Positions 1 to 9,722 of a stretch of DNA of 64,000 nt are shown here, piece by piece. Under the pieces are notes generated by a model. It had not been told where the DNA came from, ran no database searches, and was given only the letters and a program-made list of their open reading frames with translations. Position 1 is the stretch's first letter; every line of letters begins with the position of its first letter. The DNA comes from Corynebacterium amycolatum SK46 (GTDB lineage: Bacteria; Actinomycetota; Actinomycetes; Mycobacteriales; Mycobacteriaceae), in assembly GCF_000173655.1 (NCBI RefSeq), contig NZ_ABZU01000001.1, forward strand, positions 158,231-222,230, written 5' to 3'. Made by a program: the position numbers and the translations under genes.

Positions 1-3000
1 TAAGGCGACGCAGGTTAACGTCGTCAAGCGCGGCTTCCACCTCGTCGAGTACGTAGAAGGGACTTGGGCGCGCGCGGAAAATAGCGACGAGCATTGCCAG
101 CGCCGTCAGCGACTTCTCGCCGCCGGATAGCAACGACAGCCGCTTGACCTTTTTGCCCGGTGGGCGGGCTTCAACCTCGATACCTGTCGTGAGCAGGTCG
201 TCCGGCTCAGTGAGAACCAGTCGTCCGTCGCCACCTGGGAAAAGCGTTTGAAAGACCGCGGGGAATTCTGCCTCGACGTCCTTCCACGCGTCTGTGAAGA
301 GCTGCAGAATCGTGGCATCGACTTCCTCGACAACATCGGTGAGGTCCTGGCGGGCCTTGAGGACATCGTCGAGCTGCGTGGATAGGAAAGAGTAGCGCTC
401 CTCCATCGCCTTATACTCCTCCAGCGCCAACGGGTTGACGCGGCCGAGCACACGCAGATCCTTCTCCGCCTGTTTGAGCTGCTTCGTCACGGCTGCGCGG
501 TCGAAGTTCTCATCAGGAGCAAAGTCCGCGAGCAGGTCATCGACAGACAGCCCCAACTGGTCGACGATGCGCTCTGCAGCCTCGGTCACGCGAACCTGCG
601 CCTGCGCACGGGCGATGTCTCCCTGGTGCGCGGAATCCGTTAGCTGTGCCAGCTCACGTTGCGCCGTATTCGCCTCCGTCCGGGCCGCCGATAGTGCCTG
701 CGACACCGTCTTCTTCTGCGCCTCGGCATCGTCGCGATCGGCCTCTGCCCGCGCCAACGACACGTTGACCTTCGCGTGCAAGTCCTCAGCCAGCTCCGCG
801 ACAACTTCTGCCAATTCGCGCTGGGCAACCTTCGCCATTTGCGCCTGCTCATGGCGGGCCTTCGCTACGCGCTCCGACGCAGCCTGGCGACGGAGCCGCT
901 CGGCCTTACCTCGTACACTCGACAGACGCTCCTCTGCCGTGCGCAGCGACAGACGCGCCTCTGTCTCCATGGCGCGCACCGCCGTCAGCGCCTCCGAGGC
1001 ACGGTCACGTTCGCTTGTCGACGGTTCCCCCTCCTCGGGGTCACGGTCAACGCGAGCCAAGCGGTCTGCGACCTCAGCCAACTCCTTCTGGAGCTTCGTT
1101 ACTCGGTCCGCGGCTTCGGCACCGCGCTGCTCAGCGCGTTCGGCATCATGCACCACGCCGGACAGCTGCGCTGTGGCCCGAGTTCGGGCATCCGTGAGGA
1201 CCTTCATACGACTCTGATGCTCACGCAACGCAGCACGGGCGGCCGCCGCGTCAGTGCGGCGGTCCTCTTCTTCGGCCTGTGCACCGGAGAGCACACCACC
1301 GAGGTCACTCAAACGCACCTGTGCTTCTGCTAGTTCTTCGCGAGTCTTAGCAATGTCGGCGGCGATTTCCACACCTGATGCAGTGCCACCAGCACCGCCA
1401 GCTACCCAACCGGAGCCACGCAGCACACCATCGCGGTCAACAACGCGCAGTCGAGTATCCTGCGACACCAGCTCACGGGCAACGTGTTCGTCGTCGCAGG
1501 CCACGACATCAACGAGCAGAGAGGTCAACGAACCCGAAAGCCCCGCGGGCACCGTCACATGATCGAGCAGCCAGGATGCCTGTGCGGGCAGAGTGATGTC
1601 CAAGCGCCAGGAGTCGGATGCATCCGCAGAATTGATAACGACGGCACTACCCTTGCCCGCGGCCACCAGCTCGTCGATAAGCGAATCTCCACTGCCCTCG
1701 CTGACCAGTGCCTCGGCGGCCGCGCCGAGGGCGGCAGTGAGCGCTTTTTCCCAGCCAGCGTCGACATCGATGACTTCAGAGAGAACACCGAGCTCGTGCT
1801 TTTCACGTAGCCACGCGGTGCCGTCGTTGGCAGCGGCGGTGCGGGCGGTCTCCAGTGCTTCGATGCGGGCGGACAAACCTGAGACACTGCGCTCGAGGTC
1901 GCGCTCGTCAGAGCGGAGTTCTTTCAACCGTGTAGAGGCCAGCTCTGCTTCTCGGTTGGCCTGTTCATAAGCGCTCTGCAGCTCGGGACCTTCGAATTCG
2001 GCCTCGGCTAGTTCCTGCGCGGCGTTTTCCACGGCTTCGGTGGCATCGGCACGGCGTTCGTCGGCTTCATTGGTTTGCTCGGCAAGACGTGCAGCTTCGG
2101 CTTCGGCGGCTTCCAATCGGGTGCGCAGAGATTCTTCTGCGGAAATGAGACGAACCACGCCTTCACGACGGTCGGCGATTGCGCGAACGGCCGCGAGGTG
2201 CTCCGCCTCGGCTTCGCGGAAGGTCTCCTCGGCGTCGAAGAGCGTTTCGCGGATTTCCTCCAGTTTTTCGCGGGCCTCTGCCTCAGCCTCAGCGAGCGTG
2301 GCTTCTTCGGTGGCGGCGTCGTCGGCACGCTGCTCCAGGAAGTCCGGGTCCGGGCCTACCCACGGAGCGACGGAGTGGTCGGCCGCGCGATCGGCGGCAA
2401 TGCGGGCGGTGGCCTGAATACGCTCGCCGAGTGCAGAGAGACGGAACCACAAATCTCGGGCAGCATCGGCAGCTGGGGTGATGTCCTCCAGTTCGGCTTC
2501 AAGTTCGGCAGTGCGCTCAGCGGCAATCTCGGCTCGCTCCGTGGCGGTCTCCACCTTTTCCTCGATGAGCTTGGCTTGACCAGCAATGTCATTGAGGCTG
2601 TCCTGCAAATCCACGAAATCAGCCGCGGCCAGGCGTAACTTGGCGTCGCGCAGGTCTGCCTGTACAGTCTGGGCGCGAGAGGCGGCCTCAGCCTGACGCT
2701 TCAGCGGCTTGAGCTGACGGGAAAGCTCACCTGTCAGATCCTGCAATCGGTCGAGATTGGCCTGCATCGACTGCAGTTTGCGCTGCGCTTTTTCCTTGCG
2801 ACGGCGGTGCTTGAGCACGCCTGCGGCTTCTTCAATAAACGCACGACGCTCCTCCGGCCGGGACTCCAGAATCTGCGAAAGCCGGCCCTGACCGACGATG
2901 ATGTGCATCTCGCGGCCAATGCCGGTGTCGCTGAGGAGCTCTTGGACATCCATGAGCCGGACGCGAGAACCGTTGATTTCGTACTCACTTGCACCGTCGC

Positions 3001-3316
3001 GGTACATGCGACGCGTGACAGACACTTCCTTATATTGAATGGGAAGTGCCCCATCGGAATTGTCGATAGTAAGAGTTACCTCCGCGCGCCCCAAGGGCTT
3101 TCGCCCGGAAGTTCCCGCGAAGATGACATCTTCCATTTTGCCGCCGCGGAGGGTCTTGGCGGAGTGCTCGCCCATAACCCACGCGAGGGCATCGACGACA
3201 TTCGACTTGCCAGATCCATTCGGGCCGACAACTGCGCAGATGCCGGGCTCGAATTTCATCGTCGTCGCCGAAGCGAAGGATTTAAAGCCCTTCAGAGTCA
3301 GCGATTTCAAATACAT
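1..3316 (-). CDS. smc: Chromosome segregation ATPase SMC (3' end outside window)
   Basis: Open frame from ATG at 3316 through the left edge, 1105 codons without a stop, so only some tens of residues of a normal SMC (about 1150-1180) are missing. SMC forms the condensin ring with ScpA/ScpB that organises and segregates the origin region. The N-terminus reads MYLKSLTLKGFKSFA and has the Walker A motif GPNGSGKSN near residue 31. A long coiled coil follows, with a central hinge carrying GSGWVAGGAGG (about 1385-1420). A second coiled coil leads to the ABC signature LSGGEKSLTALA (about 105-150) and the start of Walker B, FYVLDEVEAALDD, at the window edge. It lies downstream of amt on the same strand. 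In related genomes smc directly follows rnc-mutM-acyP; here amt is interposed. Confidence 0.97.
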   Translation of the reverse strand, partial: MYLKSLTLKGFKSFASATTMKFEPGICAVVGPNGSGKSNVVDALAWVMGEHSAKTLRGGKMEDVIFAGTSGRKPLGRAEVTLTIDNSDGALPIQYKEVSVTRRMYRDGASEYEINGSRVRLMDVQELLSDTGIGREMHIIVGQGRLSQILESRPEERRAFIEEAAGVLKHRRRKEKAQRKLQSMQANLDRLQDLTGELSRQLKPLKRQAEAASRAQTVQADLRDAKLRLAAADFVDLQDSLNDIAGQAKLIEEKVETATERAEIAAERTAELEAELEDITPAADAARDLWFRLSALGERIQATARIAADRAADHSVAPWVGPDPDFLEQRADDAATEEATLAEAEAEAREKLEEIRETLFDAEETFREAEAEHLAAVRAIADRREGVVRLISAEESLRTRLEAAEAEAARLAEQTNEADERRADATEAVENAAQELAEAEFEGPELQSAYEQANREAELASTRLKELRSDERDLERSVSGLSARIEALETARTAAANDGTAWLREKHELGVLSEVIDVDAGWEKALTAALGAAAEALVSEGSGDSLIDELVAAGKGSAVVINSADASDSWRLDITLPAQASWLLDHVTVPAGLSGSLTSLLVDVVACDDEHVARELVSQDTRLRVVDRDGVLRGSGWVAGGAGGTASGVEIAADIAKTREELAEAQVRLSDLGGVLSGAQAEEEDRRTDAAAARAALREHQSRMKVLTDARTRATAQLSGVVHDAERAEQRGAEAADRVTKLQKELAEVADRLARVDRDPEEGEPSTSERDRASEALTAVRAMETEARLSLRTAEERLSSVRGKAERLRRQAASERVAKARHEQAQMAKVAQRELAEVVAELAEDLHAKVNVSLARAEADRDDAEAQKKTVSQALSAARTEANTAQRELAQLTDSAHQGDIARAQAQVRVTEAAERIVDQLGLSVDDLLADFAPDENFDRAAVTKQLKQAEKDLRVLGRVNPLALEEYKAMEERYSFLSTQLDDVLKARQDLTDVVEEVDATILQLFTDAWKDVEAEFPAVFQTLFPGGDGRLVLTEPDDLLTTGIEVEARPPGKKVKRLSLLSGGEKSLTALAMLVAIFRARPSPFYVLDEVEAALDDVNLRRL

Positions 3317-3375
3317 GGGGCAATATCTTACCCGTAGTTACGGTTTGGAGCTGAATTACCCCAAGCACTCACTTA

Positions 3376-3414
3376 GTTACACAGCCTTGTTTACACAGCG
3401 CCGTTTACACAGCC
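3376..3414. repeat. Three tandem 14-bp units at the end of amt
   Basis: The core TTACACAGC occurs at 3377-3385, 3391-3399 and 3405-3413, a strict 14-bp period. The copy at 3405 contains the amt stop codon (TAA on the minus strand), so the two other copies repeat that stop just behind the gene. It is the clearest case of a recurring pattern of short tandem duplications at gene ends in this window. Confidence 0.85.
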
Positions 3415-4721
3415 GCCTGCTTGGCCGAAGTGTAGGCCGACTCACCGTGCTGAGCGACGTCAATACCAGAATGTTCCTGCTCGCCGTGGATACGCCAACC
3501 GACGGTTGCCTTCAGAACTCGGGCAATGATGTACGTCAGCACGCCCGAGAACACAGCTGCGATGACAGCAATAATGACCTGGATGGCAAACAACTTCAGG
3601 CCGTCGATGCCACCGCCGGTAAGCAGTCCGCGATCATTAGCCAGCAGGCCAACACCAATCGTTCCCCACATAGCTGCAACCAGATGCAGACCAACCACAT
3701 CCAGGGTGTCATCGAAGTTGAATTTGTACTTTAAGCCAACTCCCCAGCAACCCAGCGCACCGCCGATATAGCCCAGAATGATTGAGGTCACTGGGTTCAT
3801 ATCTCCTGCGGCCGGAGTAATAGTCACAAGCCCTGCGATGACACCCGAAGCGGCGCCCAGCGAGGTGGGATGTCCATCACGAATACGCTCGAGTGAAATC
3901 CAGCCGAGCATCCCCACGCACGCTGCCACCGTCGTATTCAGCCATGCCAGACCAGCGACACCGTCGGCAGCAAATGCCGAACCGCCGTTGAAGCCAAACC
4001 AGCCGAACCACAGCAGTGCAGCACCCAGCATGACGAGTGGCAGGTTGTGCGGGCGATGCTGGCTGCCATCGATAGACTTGCGCTTGCCGACGATAATCGC
4101 CAGCACCAAAGCGGCGGTACCAGCAGCAATGTGCACAACCGTACCGCCAGCGAAGTCAATTGGAGCGATCAATGCTTCACCGTCAGCGGTCCCAAACAGC
4201 TTTGCCGAAAGGCTCTCTGCAGAGTGGCTCAGCAGACCACCGCCCCAGACCATGAAGGCCATTGGGAAGTACACCAGCGTTGTCCAGAAACCGACGAAGA
4301 TCAACCAGGTGGAGAACTTCACACGTTCAGCCAGTGCACCGGAAATCAGCGCCACCGAGATAGAGCAGAACGTGAGCTGGAACCCGATGTCGATGATGTT
4401 CGGGTAACCATTTGCACCCGCAATGTAGTTGCCGTCGCCATCCGTAATCGAGTTACGCAGTCCGAAGAACTCGAACGGGTTGGCAAACACACCGCCAATC
4501 GACTGCGATCCGTAGGACATCGACCAGCCCCACAGCACGTAAATGGCACCGACAACGCCGACAGCACCAAAGCTCATCATCATCATGTTGAGCACCGACT
4601 TCTGTCGCGACATGCCGCCGTAAAACAGCGCGAGCGCCGGTGTCATGAGCAAAACCAACGAAGCCGACATCAGCATCCATGCTGAGTTTCCCGACTGTGC
4701 AATTACTTCTTCAGGCGTCAT
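3405..4721 (-). CDS. amt: Ammonium transporter Amt
   Basis: A 438-residue integral membrane protein of the Amt/MEP/Rh family that conducts ammonium/ammonia across the plasma membrane. Eleven hydrophobic segments are expected and the pattern fits. Signature stretches include ALFYGGMSRQKSVLNMMMMS near residues 31-50, the first pore histidine in GGTVVHIAAGTAAL, and the second in VVGLHLVAAMWGTIG. The conserved DDTLDVVGLH block is present. There is no cleavable signal peptide. Length matches the 437-438 residues of corynebacterial AmtB. glnK and glnD, which usually follow amtB in corynebacteria, are not next to it; smc is. I looked for an AmtR palindrome in the 255-bp upstream gap and did not find a convincing one. 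Confidence 0.96.
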   Translation of the reverse strand: MTPEEVIAQSGNSAWMLMSASLVLLMTPALALFYGGMSRQKSVLNMMMMSFGAVGVVGAIYVLWGWSMSYGSQSIGGVFANPFEFFGLRNSITDGDGNYIAGANGYPNIIDIGFQLTFCSISVALISGALAERVKFSTWLIFVGFWTTLVYFPMAFMVWGGGLLSHSAESLSAKLFGTADGEALIAPIDFAGGTVVHIAAGTAALVLAIIVGKRKSIDGSQHRPHNLPLVMLGAALLWFGWFGFNGGSAFAADGVAGLAWLNTTVAACVGMLGWISLERIRDGHPTSLGAASGVIAGLVTITPAAGDMNPVTSIILGYIGGALGCWGVGLKYKFNFDDTLDVVGLHLVAAMWGTIGVGLLANDRGLLTGGGIDGLKLFAIQVIIAVIAAVFSGVLTYIIARVLKATVGWRIHGEQEHSGIDVAQHGESAYTSAKQAAV

Positions 4722-4976
4722 ATGTGCCTCCCCTGTCTGTCAGTAGGTAGTTATTAACTTAAATCACTTTTCCTACGTATTTGCGTAATCTTTTTCTCAC
4801 TTGCGTAGCTTTTAAGCACTCTGGGAGCTCTTTAGCGTCCCAATCGACTACCTCAAGACAGGAAAAAATCCCCCGCTAACTGCGTAAAAACAATGACGCA
4901 GAGCGAGGGATAGAACGTTTCGAGTTTTTCGGTTTTCCTACACCGACATGGGGGGGGGAAGACAGCTAGCACACGC
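4722..4976. other. Intergenic region between acyP and amt
   Basis: 255 bp without a gene. It holds the acyP terminator (4862-4909) and, to its right, a run of nine G at 4950-4958. The AT-rich stretch 4740-4800 directly upstream of amt probably contains the amt promoter, but no clean -35/-10 pair stands out. Confidence 0.6.
4862..4909 (-). terminator. Rho-independent terminator after acyP
   Basis: On the minus strand an outer stem CCCTCGCT / AGCGGGGG (one G-U pair) and an inner stem TGCGT / ACGCA enclose an AT-rich loop. It is followed by six T (plus-strand A run 4863-4868). It closes the long thiL-to-acyP transcript and separates it from amt. Confidence 0.85.
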
Positions 4977-5267
4977 TTAACGACGGTCAAACGTGCTCAA
5001 TGCACCCTTCGGTTCCTGCCATAACGGCACCACTGTCGTCACATCGCCCGGAGTATTCGGCCCCTCAAGCCAAGCGAGCAAACTCTCACAGTCTGCTCGT
5101 GGCCCTTCAGCAACAACTAACACCCGACCATCCGGATAGTTCTGGGCATAACCAACCAACCCCAACTCCAGAGCCGTCGCGCGGGTGTACCAGCGAAAAC
5201 CGACACCTTGGACATGACCGTGTACCCACGCGGTGAGGCGGACGTCGTTAAGCGACATCGGACTCAC
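4977..5267 (-). CDS. acyP: Acylphosphatase
   Basis: 96 residues, the typical size of the small acylphosphatase fold, which hydrolyses acyl phosphates such as carbamoyl or acetyl phosphate in the cytosol. The phosphate-binding loop and catalytic arginine are in [13 protein letters not shown] (residues about 17-29), and the catalytic asparagine is in [10 protein letters not shown]. The start overlaps the end of the preceding symporter gene by 20 bp, or 11 bp if Met4 is used, so the two are translationally coupled. The gene is followed by a strong terminator. Corynebacteria and mycobacteria normally have acyP between mutM and smc. Confidence 0.93.
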   Translation of the reverse strand: MSPMSLNDVRLTAWVHGHVQGVGFRWYTRATALELGLVGYAQNYPDGRVLVVAEGPRADCESLLAWLEGPNTPGDVTTVVPLWQEPKGALSTFDRR

Positions 5268-6717
5268 GCACTGTCATCGGGTCGGAACCGTCCCAGCACT
5301 CAATCTTGTCGTGACCGCGGAGGTTAGGCAGATCATCGCGGTGGAATACCGGATTGAGCCCCTTGGCCTTCTGCTCAGAGTAGTTCCGCAGAAGCGCGAC
5401 GGCTACGCCACCCAGCGGCAAAATCGCGATGATATTGATGGTGGCCATGAGTGCGGAGAAAGTATCTGCAAGCGACCAGACGAGCGGCACGGAACCGACA
5501 GCTCCACCAATCACACACAGGATGACCAGGATGCGCACGGTGTTCAGGACAGCCTTGCTCTTAGACAGAAATGGGATATTCGCTTCGGCGTAGTAGTAGT
5601 TGCCCACCAGCGAGGAGAACGCCAGGAAGAAGATGATGACCGTAACCGCGTGGATTGCCCACGTGCCCACCTGCGCCGACAGCGCGGCCTGAGTCAGCGC
5701 GGTGCCCTCCGCATCACCGCCAAATGTCGGATCGGACAGCAGGATGATCACTGCGGTGATGGTACAGACGACCCAGGTGTCGAAGTAGACACCCATCGTC
5801 TGGATGAGCCCCTGTTTGACCGGGTGTGACACCGACGCCGTCGCCGCCGCATTCGGAGTGGAACCCATACCGGCCTCGTTGGAGAACAGGCCGCGGCGAA
5901 TACCCTGCATCATGGCAGTACCGACAGCGGCACCGGCAATCTCGCGGATACCGAAGGCGTGCTCAAAAATCAGCTTGATCATGCCCGGCACCTCGGTGAT
6001 GTTGAGAGCCAAGACAATCAGACCGAGGATAATGTAAGCCACGGCCATAATCGGCACGACGATCTGCGTCACCGCCGAAATACGCTGCACACCACCGAAG
6101 ATGATGACGCCGGCCAAGATTGCCAGCACAATGCCGACACCGAACTTAAAGATCGGCGTTTCCTGACCAGTCGACTCCGCCACAGCCGCCGTGATCGAGT
6201 TGGACTGCACCGCGTTGAACACGAAACCGTAGGTCACCGTGATAGCGATGACGAACAGCGATGCCATCCAGCGCCAGTTCTCCCCTAGCCCCTTGGTGAT
6301 GTAGTAGGCCGGGCCTCCTCGGTAAGAGTCCTTATCCCGCACCTTGTACAGCTGTGCCAGCGTAGACTCCACGAAGCTGGTTGCGCCACCAATCGCGGCG
6401 AGTAGCCACATCCAAAACACGGCGCCCGGGCCACCGGTGGTGATCGCTACCGCCACACCTGCGACGTTGCCGGTACCAACGCGCGAGGCCGCCGAGATAG
6501 TAAAGGCTTTAAAAGCCGAAATACCCTTGACACCCTCCGAGATGTCCGAAGGCTTTTCAGTGATAGCCTTGAACATCTCCGGGATGTACCGAAGCTGCAC
6601 GACAATGGTCCGCCAACAGAAGTACAAACCTGTACCAATCAGCAGAACAATCATGAACAGCCAGTACTTGTCATTCCAAGCATTTACCCAGTCGGTTGCT
6701 TGCTCCATGAAACTCAT
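5248..6717 (-). CDS. Sodium/amino acid symporter, AGCS (alanine/glycine:cation) family
   Basis: 489 residues with about ten hydrophobic segments. The family signature is in [20 protein letters not shown] (about residues 76-95) and in [14 protein letters not shown], both diagnostic of AGCS (TC 2.A.25) carriers. These carriers import alanine or glycine with sodium. The N-terminus [16 protein letters not shown] lies before the first membrane segment, as in the family. It sits between mutM (9 bp upstream) and acyP (20-bp overlap) and is co-transcribed with them. That position is an insertion relative to the usual rnc-mutM-acyP-smc order. Substrate cannot be read from sequence. Confidence 0.93.
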   Translation of the reverse strand: MSFMEQATDWVNAWNDKYWLFMIVLLIGTGLYFCWRTIVVQLRYIPEMFKAITEKPSDISEGVKGISAFKAFTISAASRVGTGNVAGVAVAITTGGPGAVFWMWLLAAIGGATSFVESTLAQLYKVRDKDSYRGGPAYYITKGLGENWRWMASLFVIAITVTYGFVFNAVQSNSITAAVAESTGQETPIFKFGVGIVLAILAGVIIFGGVQRISAVTQIVVPIMAVAYIILGLIVLALNITEVPGMIKLIFEHAFGIREIAGAAVGTAMMQGIRRGLFSNEAGMGSTPNAAATASVSHPVKQGLIQTMGVYFDTWVVCTITAVIILLSDPTFGGDAEGTALTQAALSAQVGTWAIHAVTVIIFFLAFSSLVGNYYYAEANIPFLSKSKAVLNTVRILVILCVIGGAVGSVPLVWSLADTFSALMATINIIAILPLGGVAVALLRNYSEQKAKGLNPVFHRDDLPNLRGHDKIECWDGSDPMTVRESDVA

Positions 6718-6726
6718 AAGGAAATT

Positions 6727-7590
6727 CTAGCGTTGACAGGTGGGACACAGATAACTCGATCTATTCCCAAATGGCAGACGGACAATTGCGCGCCCACACC
6801 TCGGACACGGCTCCCCCTCTTGTCCATAGGCGTTCAAGCTCCGCTCAAAATAGCCACTTTCGCCGTTGACATGCACATATAACGCATCGAAGCTCGTGCC
6901 ACCCGCCGCCAGCGCCCGCTCGAGTACCGATTGTCCCTCGCGCAAAAGTTTCGCTAAACGACGGACCGAAAGGTCACACGCCGGCACGCGACCATCGACC
7001 TTCGCCGCCCAAAGCATTTCGTCGGCATAAATGTTGCCGATACCCGACACAATGTTCTGGTTGAGCAATACGGCCTTGATCGGTGAACGCGACTTCATCA
7101 TGCGGTGTGCAAGTGCAACCACATCGACGGTGGGCTCCAACAAATCGGGCGCGATCTTGGCTGCGGGTTCCGGAACAAAGCGACCGTGAGATTCGACCAG
7201 TTCACAAGCCCAAACCCAACCAAAGGTGCGCTGATCGTTGAAGTTGATTAGGTGCCGAGCGCCGTCCGGCAGGGCGATGTCGAAAGCGGCTCGGGTGTGA
7301 CGGCCAGATAGCGTATTAGGAGTATACGGGGCTTCCACACGCAATTGGCCGCTCATGCCCAGGTGGATGGCGATTGCGGAGTCGTCGTCAAGCGTGAGCC
7401 ACATGAACTTGCCGCGGCGATCCGAAGCGACAACCGTGCGCCCGCGCGTACGACCGATAAATTCTGCGGCGCCACCGGGTTGGCGCCGCACGGCACGAGC
7501 GTTGTAGACGAAGGAATCGTCGATGCGGCCACCGACGACGTAAGTGTCGAGACCGCGGCGTACGGACTCGACTTCAGGAAGCTCGGGCAT
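6727..7590 (-). CDS. mutM: Formamidopyrimidine-DNA glycosylase
   Basis: 287 residues. Bifunctional glycosylase/AP lyase that excises 8-oxoguanine and ring-opened purines. The N-terminus MPELPEVE supplies the catalytic proline (after Met removal) and glutamate. The lysine of RRGKFMWL and the helix-two-turn-helix precede a C-terminal zinc finger with CPRC and CPTC near the end. The start codon overlaps the rnc stop by one base, so translation is coupled to rnc, the standard actinobacterial arrangement. All key residues are present. Confidence 0.97.
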   Translation of the reverse strand: MPELPEVESVRRGLDTYVVGGRIDDSFVYNARAVRRQPGGAAEFIGRTRGRTVVASDRRGKFMWLTLDDDSAIAIHLGMSGQLRVEAPYTPNTLSGRHTRAAFDIALPDGARHLINFNDQRTFGWVWACELVESHGRFVPEPAAKIAPDLLEPTVDVVALAHRMMKSRSPIKAVLLNQNIVSGIGNIYADEMLWAAKVDGRVPACDLSVRRLAKLLREGQSVLERALAAGGTSFDALYVHVNGESGYFERSLNAYGQEGEPCPRCGRAIVRLPFGNRSSYLCPTCQR

Positions 7591-8318
7591 TAGGCCAGTG
7601 CAGTATGCGCCTGATGCGCGGCGTGCATCTCGGCTTCCTTCTTCGTGGCACCGGTACCGCTGCCCTTGACCACGCCGTCAACCAGCACGTCGACGTAGAA
7701 GGTTAGGTCATGGTCGGGGCCGGTGGTGCGCACGGTGTACTCGGCAGCCGGTAATTGCTTGGCCGCCAGGCGCTCCTGCAGCAGCGTCTTCCAGTCACGG
7801 CCGCGGGACTCCGTCGGGGCATCGTCAATCATCTGGTTGAACAGGCGAAGCACAGTCTCGCGGGCAACCTCGAAGCCATGTTGCAAGTAAATGGCACCCA
7901 GCAGCGCCTCGGTGGTGTCAGCGAGAATCGAGTGCTTGTCCGCGCCACCGGTGGCCTTCTCACCGCGGCCGAGGAGAATGTGCTCCCCCAATCCGATGCT
8001 GCGGGCCAGGTCAGCCAGCGCGTACATGTTCACGACACCTGCGCGCATCTTGGAAATATCCTGCTCAGCGCGGTCCGGGAAGCGACGGTAGAGTTCTTCA
8101 GCAACGCACACGCCCAGCACGGCGTCGCCCAGGAACTCTAGACGCTCGTTATTGGTCAGCATGCCATTTTCATTTGCGAAACTGCGGTGGGTCAGAGCGA
8201 GCTTCAGGGACTCCTCTGGTAGCTCAACACCGAGTTTATCCAGCAGCGGGGCGTGATCGACGGCCTCGAAGGCCGCCTTCCTAGCCGCCTCACCGGTTAG
8301 CCGACGCTTGCGGCTCAT
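7590..8318 (-). CDS. rnc: Ribonuclease III
   Basis: 242 residues. Double-strand-specific endoribonuclease for rRNA and mRNA processing. The catalytic signature NERLEFLGDAVLG lies near residues 57-69, and the second acidic cluster DTTEALLGAIYLQ near 125. A C-terminal dsRNA-binding domain (about 170-242) contains the usual GSGTGATKKEAEMHAA helix. A good ribosome site, AAAGGAG, lies 8 bp before the ATG in the 42-bp gap after the DUF177 gene. It overlaps mutM by one base. Confidence 0.97.
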   Translation of the reverse strand: MSRKRRLTGEAARKAAFEAVDHAPLLDKLGVELPEESLKLALTHRSFANENGMLTNNERLEFLGDAVLGVCVAEELYRRFPDRAEQDISKMRAGVVNMYALADLARSIGLGEHILLGRGEKATGGADKHSILADTTEALLGAIYLQHGFEVARETVLRLFNQMIDDAPTESRGRDWKTLLQERLAAKQLPAAEYTVRTTGPDHDLTFYVDVLVDGVVKGSGTGATKKEAEMHAAHQAHTALA

Positions 8319-8360
8319 CCGTTATATCTCCTTTAAATTCTTCGTCTAAGTCGTCGTCGA

Positions 8361-8921
8361 TTACTTATCGTCGCCGAGCGAGCCAAACTTTTCCGCCAGG
8401 CCAGCCCAACGCGGATCAATACGTTCCTCTTCACCCGAGATGCCGTCTGGTTCGGGCACTTCCGAGTCCGACTCAGCACAGCTGGAATCGAAATCCAGAC
8501 AGGTCGGATTGAAGGGCAGATTCAAGCCCGCCTCATCGATGACGGCTTGAGTGATATCCACCGTATTGTCGACAATCTGACCAACTTCGTCCTCAACGTC
8601 TTCTTCCTCGGCATCGTCGCCTGTGATGAAGTCCTCGTTGTTGGAAAAGACAGCCGAAATATGGAAGCTGAGCTCCGGATTCAGCGGGGCTAGGCAGCGC
8701 ACGCACTCACCGGTGGCCTTAGCAGTCACAGTCGCGTCAACCATGACACCACTGCCGAGGTTCGTGACAATGCCGTCAACGACAACCTCCTCGCCTTCGG
8801 CAATACCAATCATCTCGGCACCGACGCGAACAGGGCTATCGCCTACCTTGCGGAACTGTTCGGGCATGTCGTCCTGCAGACATGTAGAAACGTCCAGAAT
8901 AAATGGGGATGAGTCAGTCAT
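8361..8921 (-). CDS. DUF177 (YceD-like) protein
   Basis: 186 residues, strongly acidic in the second half (GDDAEEEDVEDEVGQIVDN). The DUF177 core with a CxxC-like pair, TGECVRCLAPL, is near residue 70, and a later C-x(6)-C pair (LDFDSSC region) is typical of YceD proteins that precede rnc in actinobacteria (Rv2926c in M. tuberculosis). Function in this phylum is unsettled; elsewhere YceD is linked to 23S rRNA maturation. rpmF, which often follows yceD in other bacteria, is absent; rnc follows instead, as in other Corynebacteriales. Confidence 0.9.
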   Translation of the reverse strand: MTDSSPFILDVSTCLQDDMPEQFRKVGDSPVRVGAEMIGIAEGEEVVVDGIVTNLGSGVMVDATVTAKATGECVRCLAPLNPELSFHISAVFSNNEDFITGDDAEEEDVEDEVGQIVDNTVDITQAVIDEAGLNLPFNPTCLDFDSSCAESDSEVPEPDGISGEEERIDPRWAGLAEKFGSLGDDK

Positions 8922-8950
8922 GATAGACCTCAGTCTACCCCGAAGATGCC

Positions 8951-9712
8951 CTAACGCTCGTACCGGCGGCGTTCCTGGCCATCAGAGAAGGAAGACGGCG
9001 CGTTCTGCGCACCTGCACCACCGCCGACGGCACCGGCACCCGAACGCAGTACGGAGCGATTACGACCGACATTGCGCAGGGTCTCCTGGAGGGTCTGCTC
9101 AAACTCGGCGAGCTTGGAGTCAACGTAACGGTCACACTCTTCGCGGAGGCGAGAGGAATCCGCGTGTGCGTCGGACAGCAGACGATTCGCCTCGTCGTTG
9201 GCCTCGCGGACGACCGTCGATTCAGCGACCAGGCGAGCCTGCTCCTCACGGCCTTCCGCAACGGAACGCTCGTAGGATTCGTTACCAGCGTGAATCAGGC
9301 GATCGGACTCGGCAGAAGCACGATCCACAATGCTGTCGTACTCGTGCTGAGCATCCTCGCGGAGACGACGGGCGTCGTCCTCAGCGGCCGCGACGGTGCC
9401 AGCCGCGTGGGCATTGGCATCCTCGACGGTGTGATTAGCGCGGGCCTCTGCCTCGTCGACAATACGATGGGCTTCTTCATCCGCAGACGAAATGGTGTTG
9501 TTCGCCCGGGCTTCAGCATCGTTGATAATCTCATCCCGCTGGTCCAAGACATCCTGCGCGTCATCGAGCTCAGCCGGGAAAGCATCCCTCAGTTCATCGA
9601 GCAACTCGAGAACACGCTGACGCGGGACCATGCAATTGGCCGACAGTGGCACGCCGTGTGCCTCTTCTAGGATCTGGACCAGTTCATCAAGAGATTCGAA
9701 GACGCGAAACAT
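8951..9712 (-). CDS. sepIVA: DivIVA-like coiled-coil septation protein (SepIVA type)
   Basis: 253 residues. The N-terminus MFRVFESLDELVQILEEAHG is followed by an almost continuous coiled coil (about residues 45-205) rich in Ala, Glu, Asp and Arg. A Gly/Ala-rich linker GAGAVGGGAGAQ and a basic end RRRYER close it. Size, layout and position between coaD and DUF177-rnc match Rv2927c/MSMEG_2416, described in mycobacteria as SepIVA, which acts in septum and pole growth. Assignment rests on synteny and the N-terminal motif. It starts 10 bp after coaD on the same transcript. Confidence 0.8.
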   Translation of the reverse strand: MFRVFESLDELVQILEEAHGVPLSANCMVPRQRVLELLDELRDAFPAELDDAQDVLDQRDEIINDAEARANNTISSADEEAHRIVDEAEARANHTVEDANAHAAGTVAAAEDDARRLREDAQHEYDSIVDRASAESDRLIHAGNESYERSVAEGREEQARLVAESTVVREANDEANRLLSDAHADSSRLREECDRYVDSKLAEFEQTLQETLRNVGRNRSVLRSGAGAVGGGAGAQNAPSSFSDGQERRRYER

Positions 9713-9722
9713 GACTTATATG

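Noticed and set aside
435..1217. Long plus-strand open frames inside smc
   Set aside because: They are low-complexity Ser/Arg/Ala translations opposite a GC-rich coiled-coil gene with complete SMC motifs.
4722..4976. AmtR-type palindrome in front of amt
   Set aside because: No CTAT-N6-ATAG-like element was found; only partial matches at random level.
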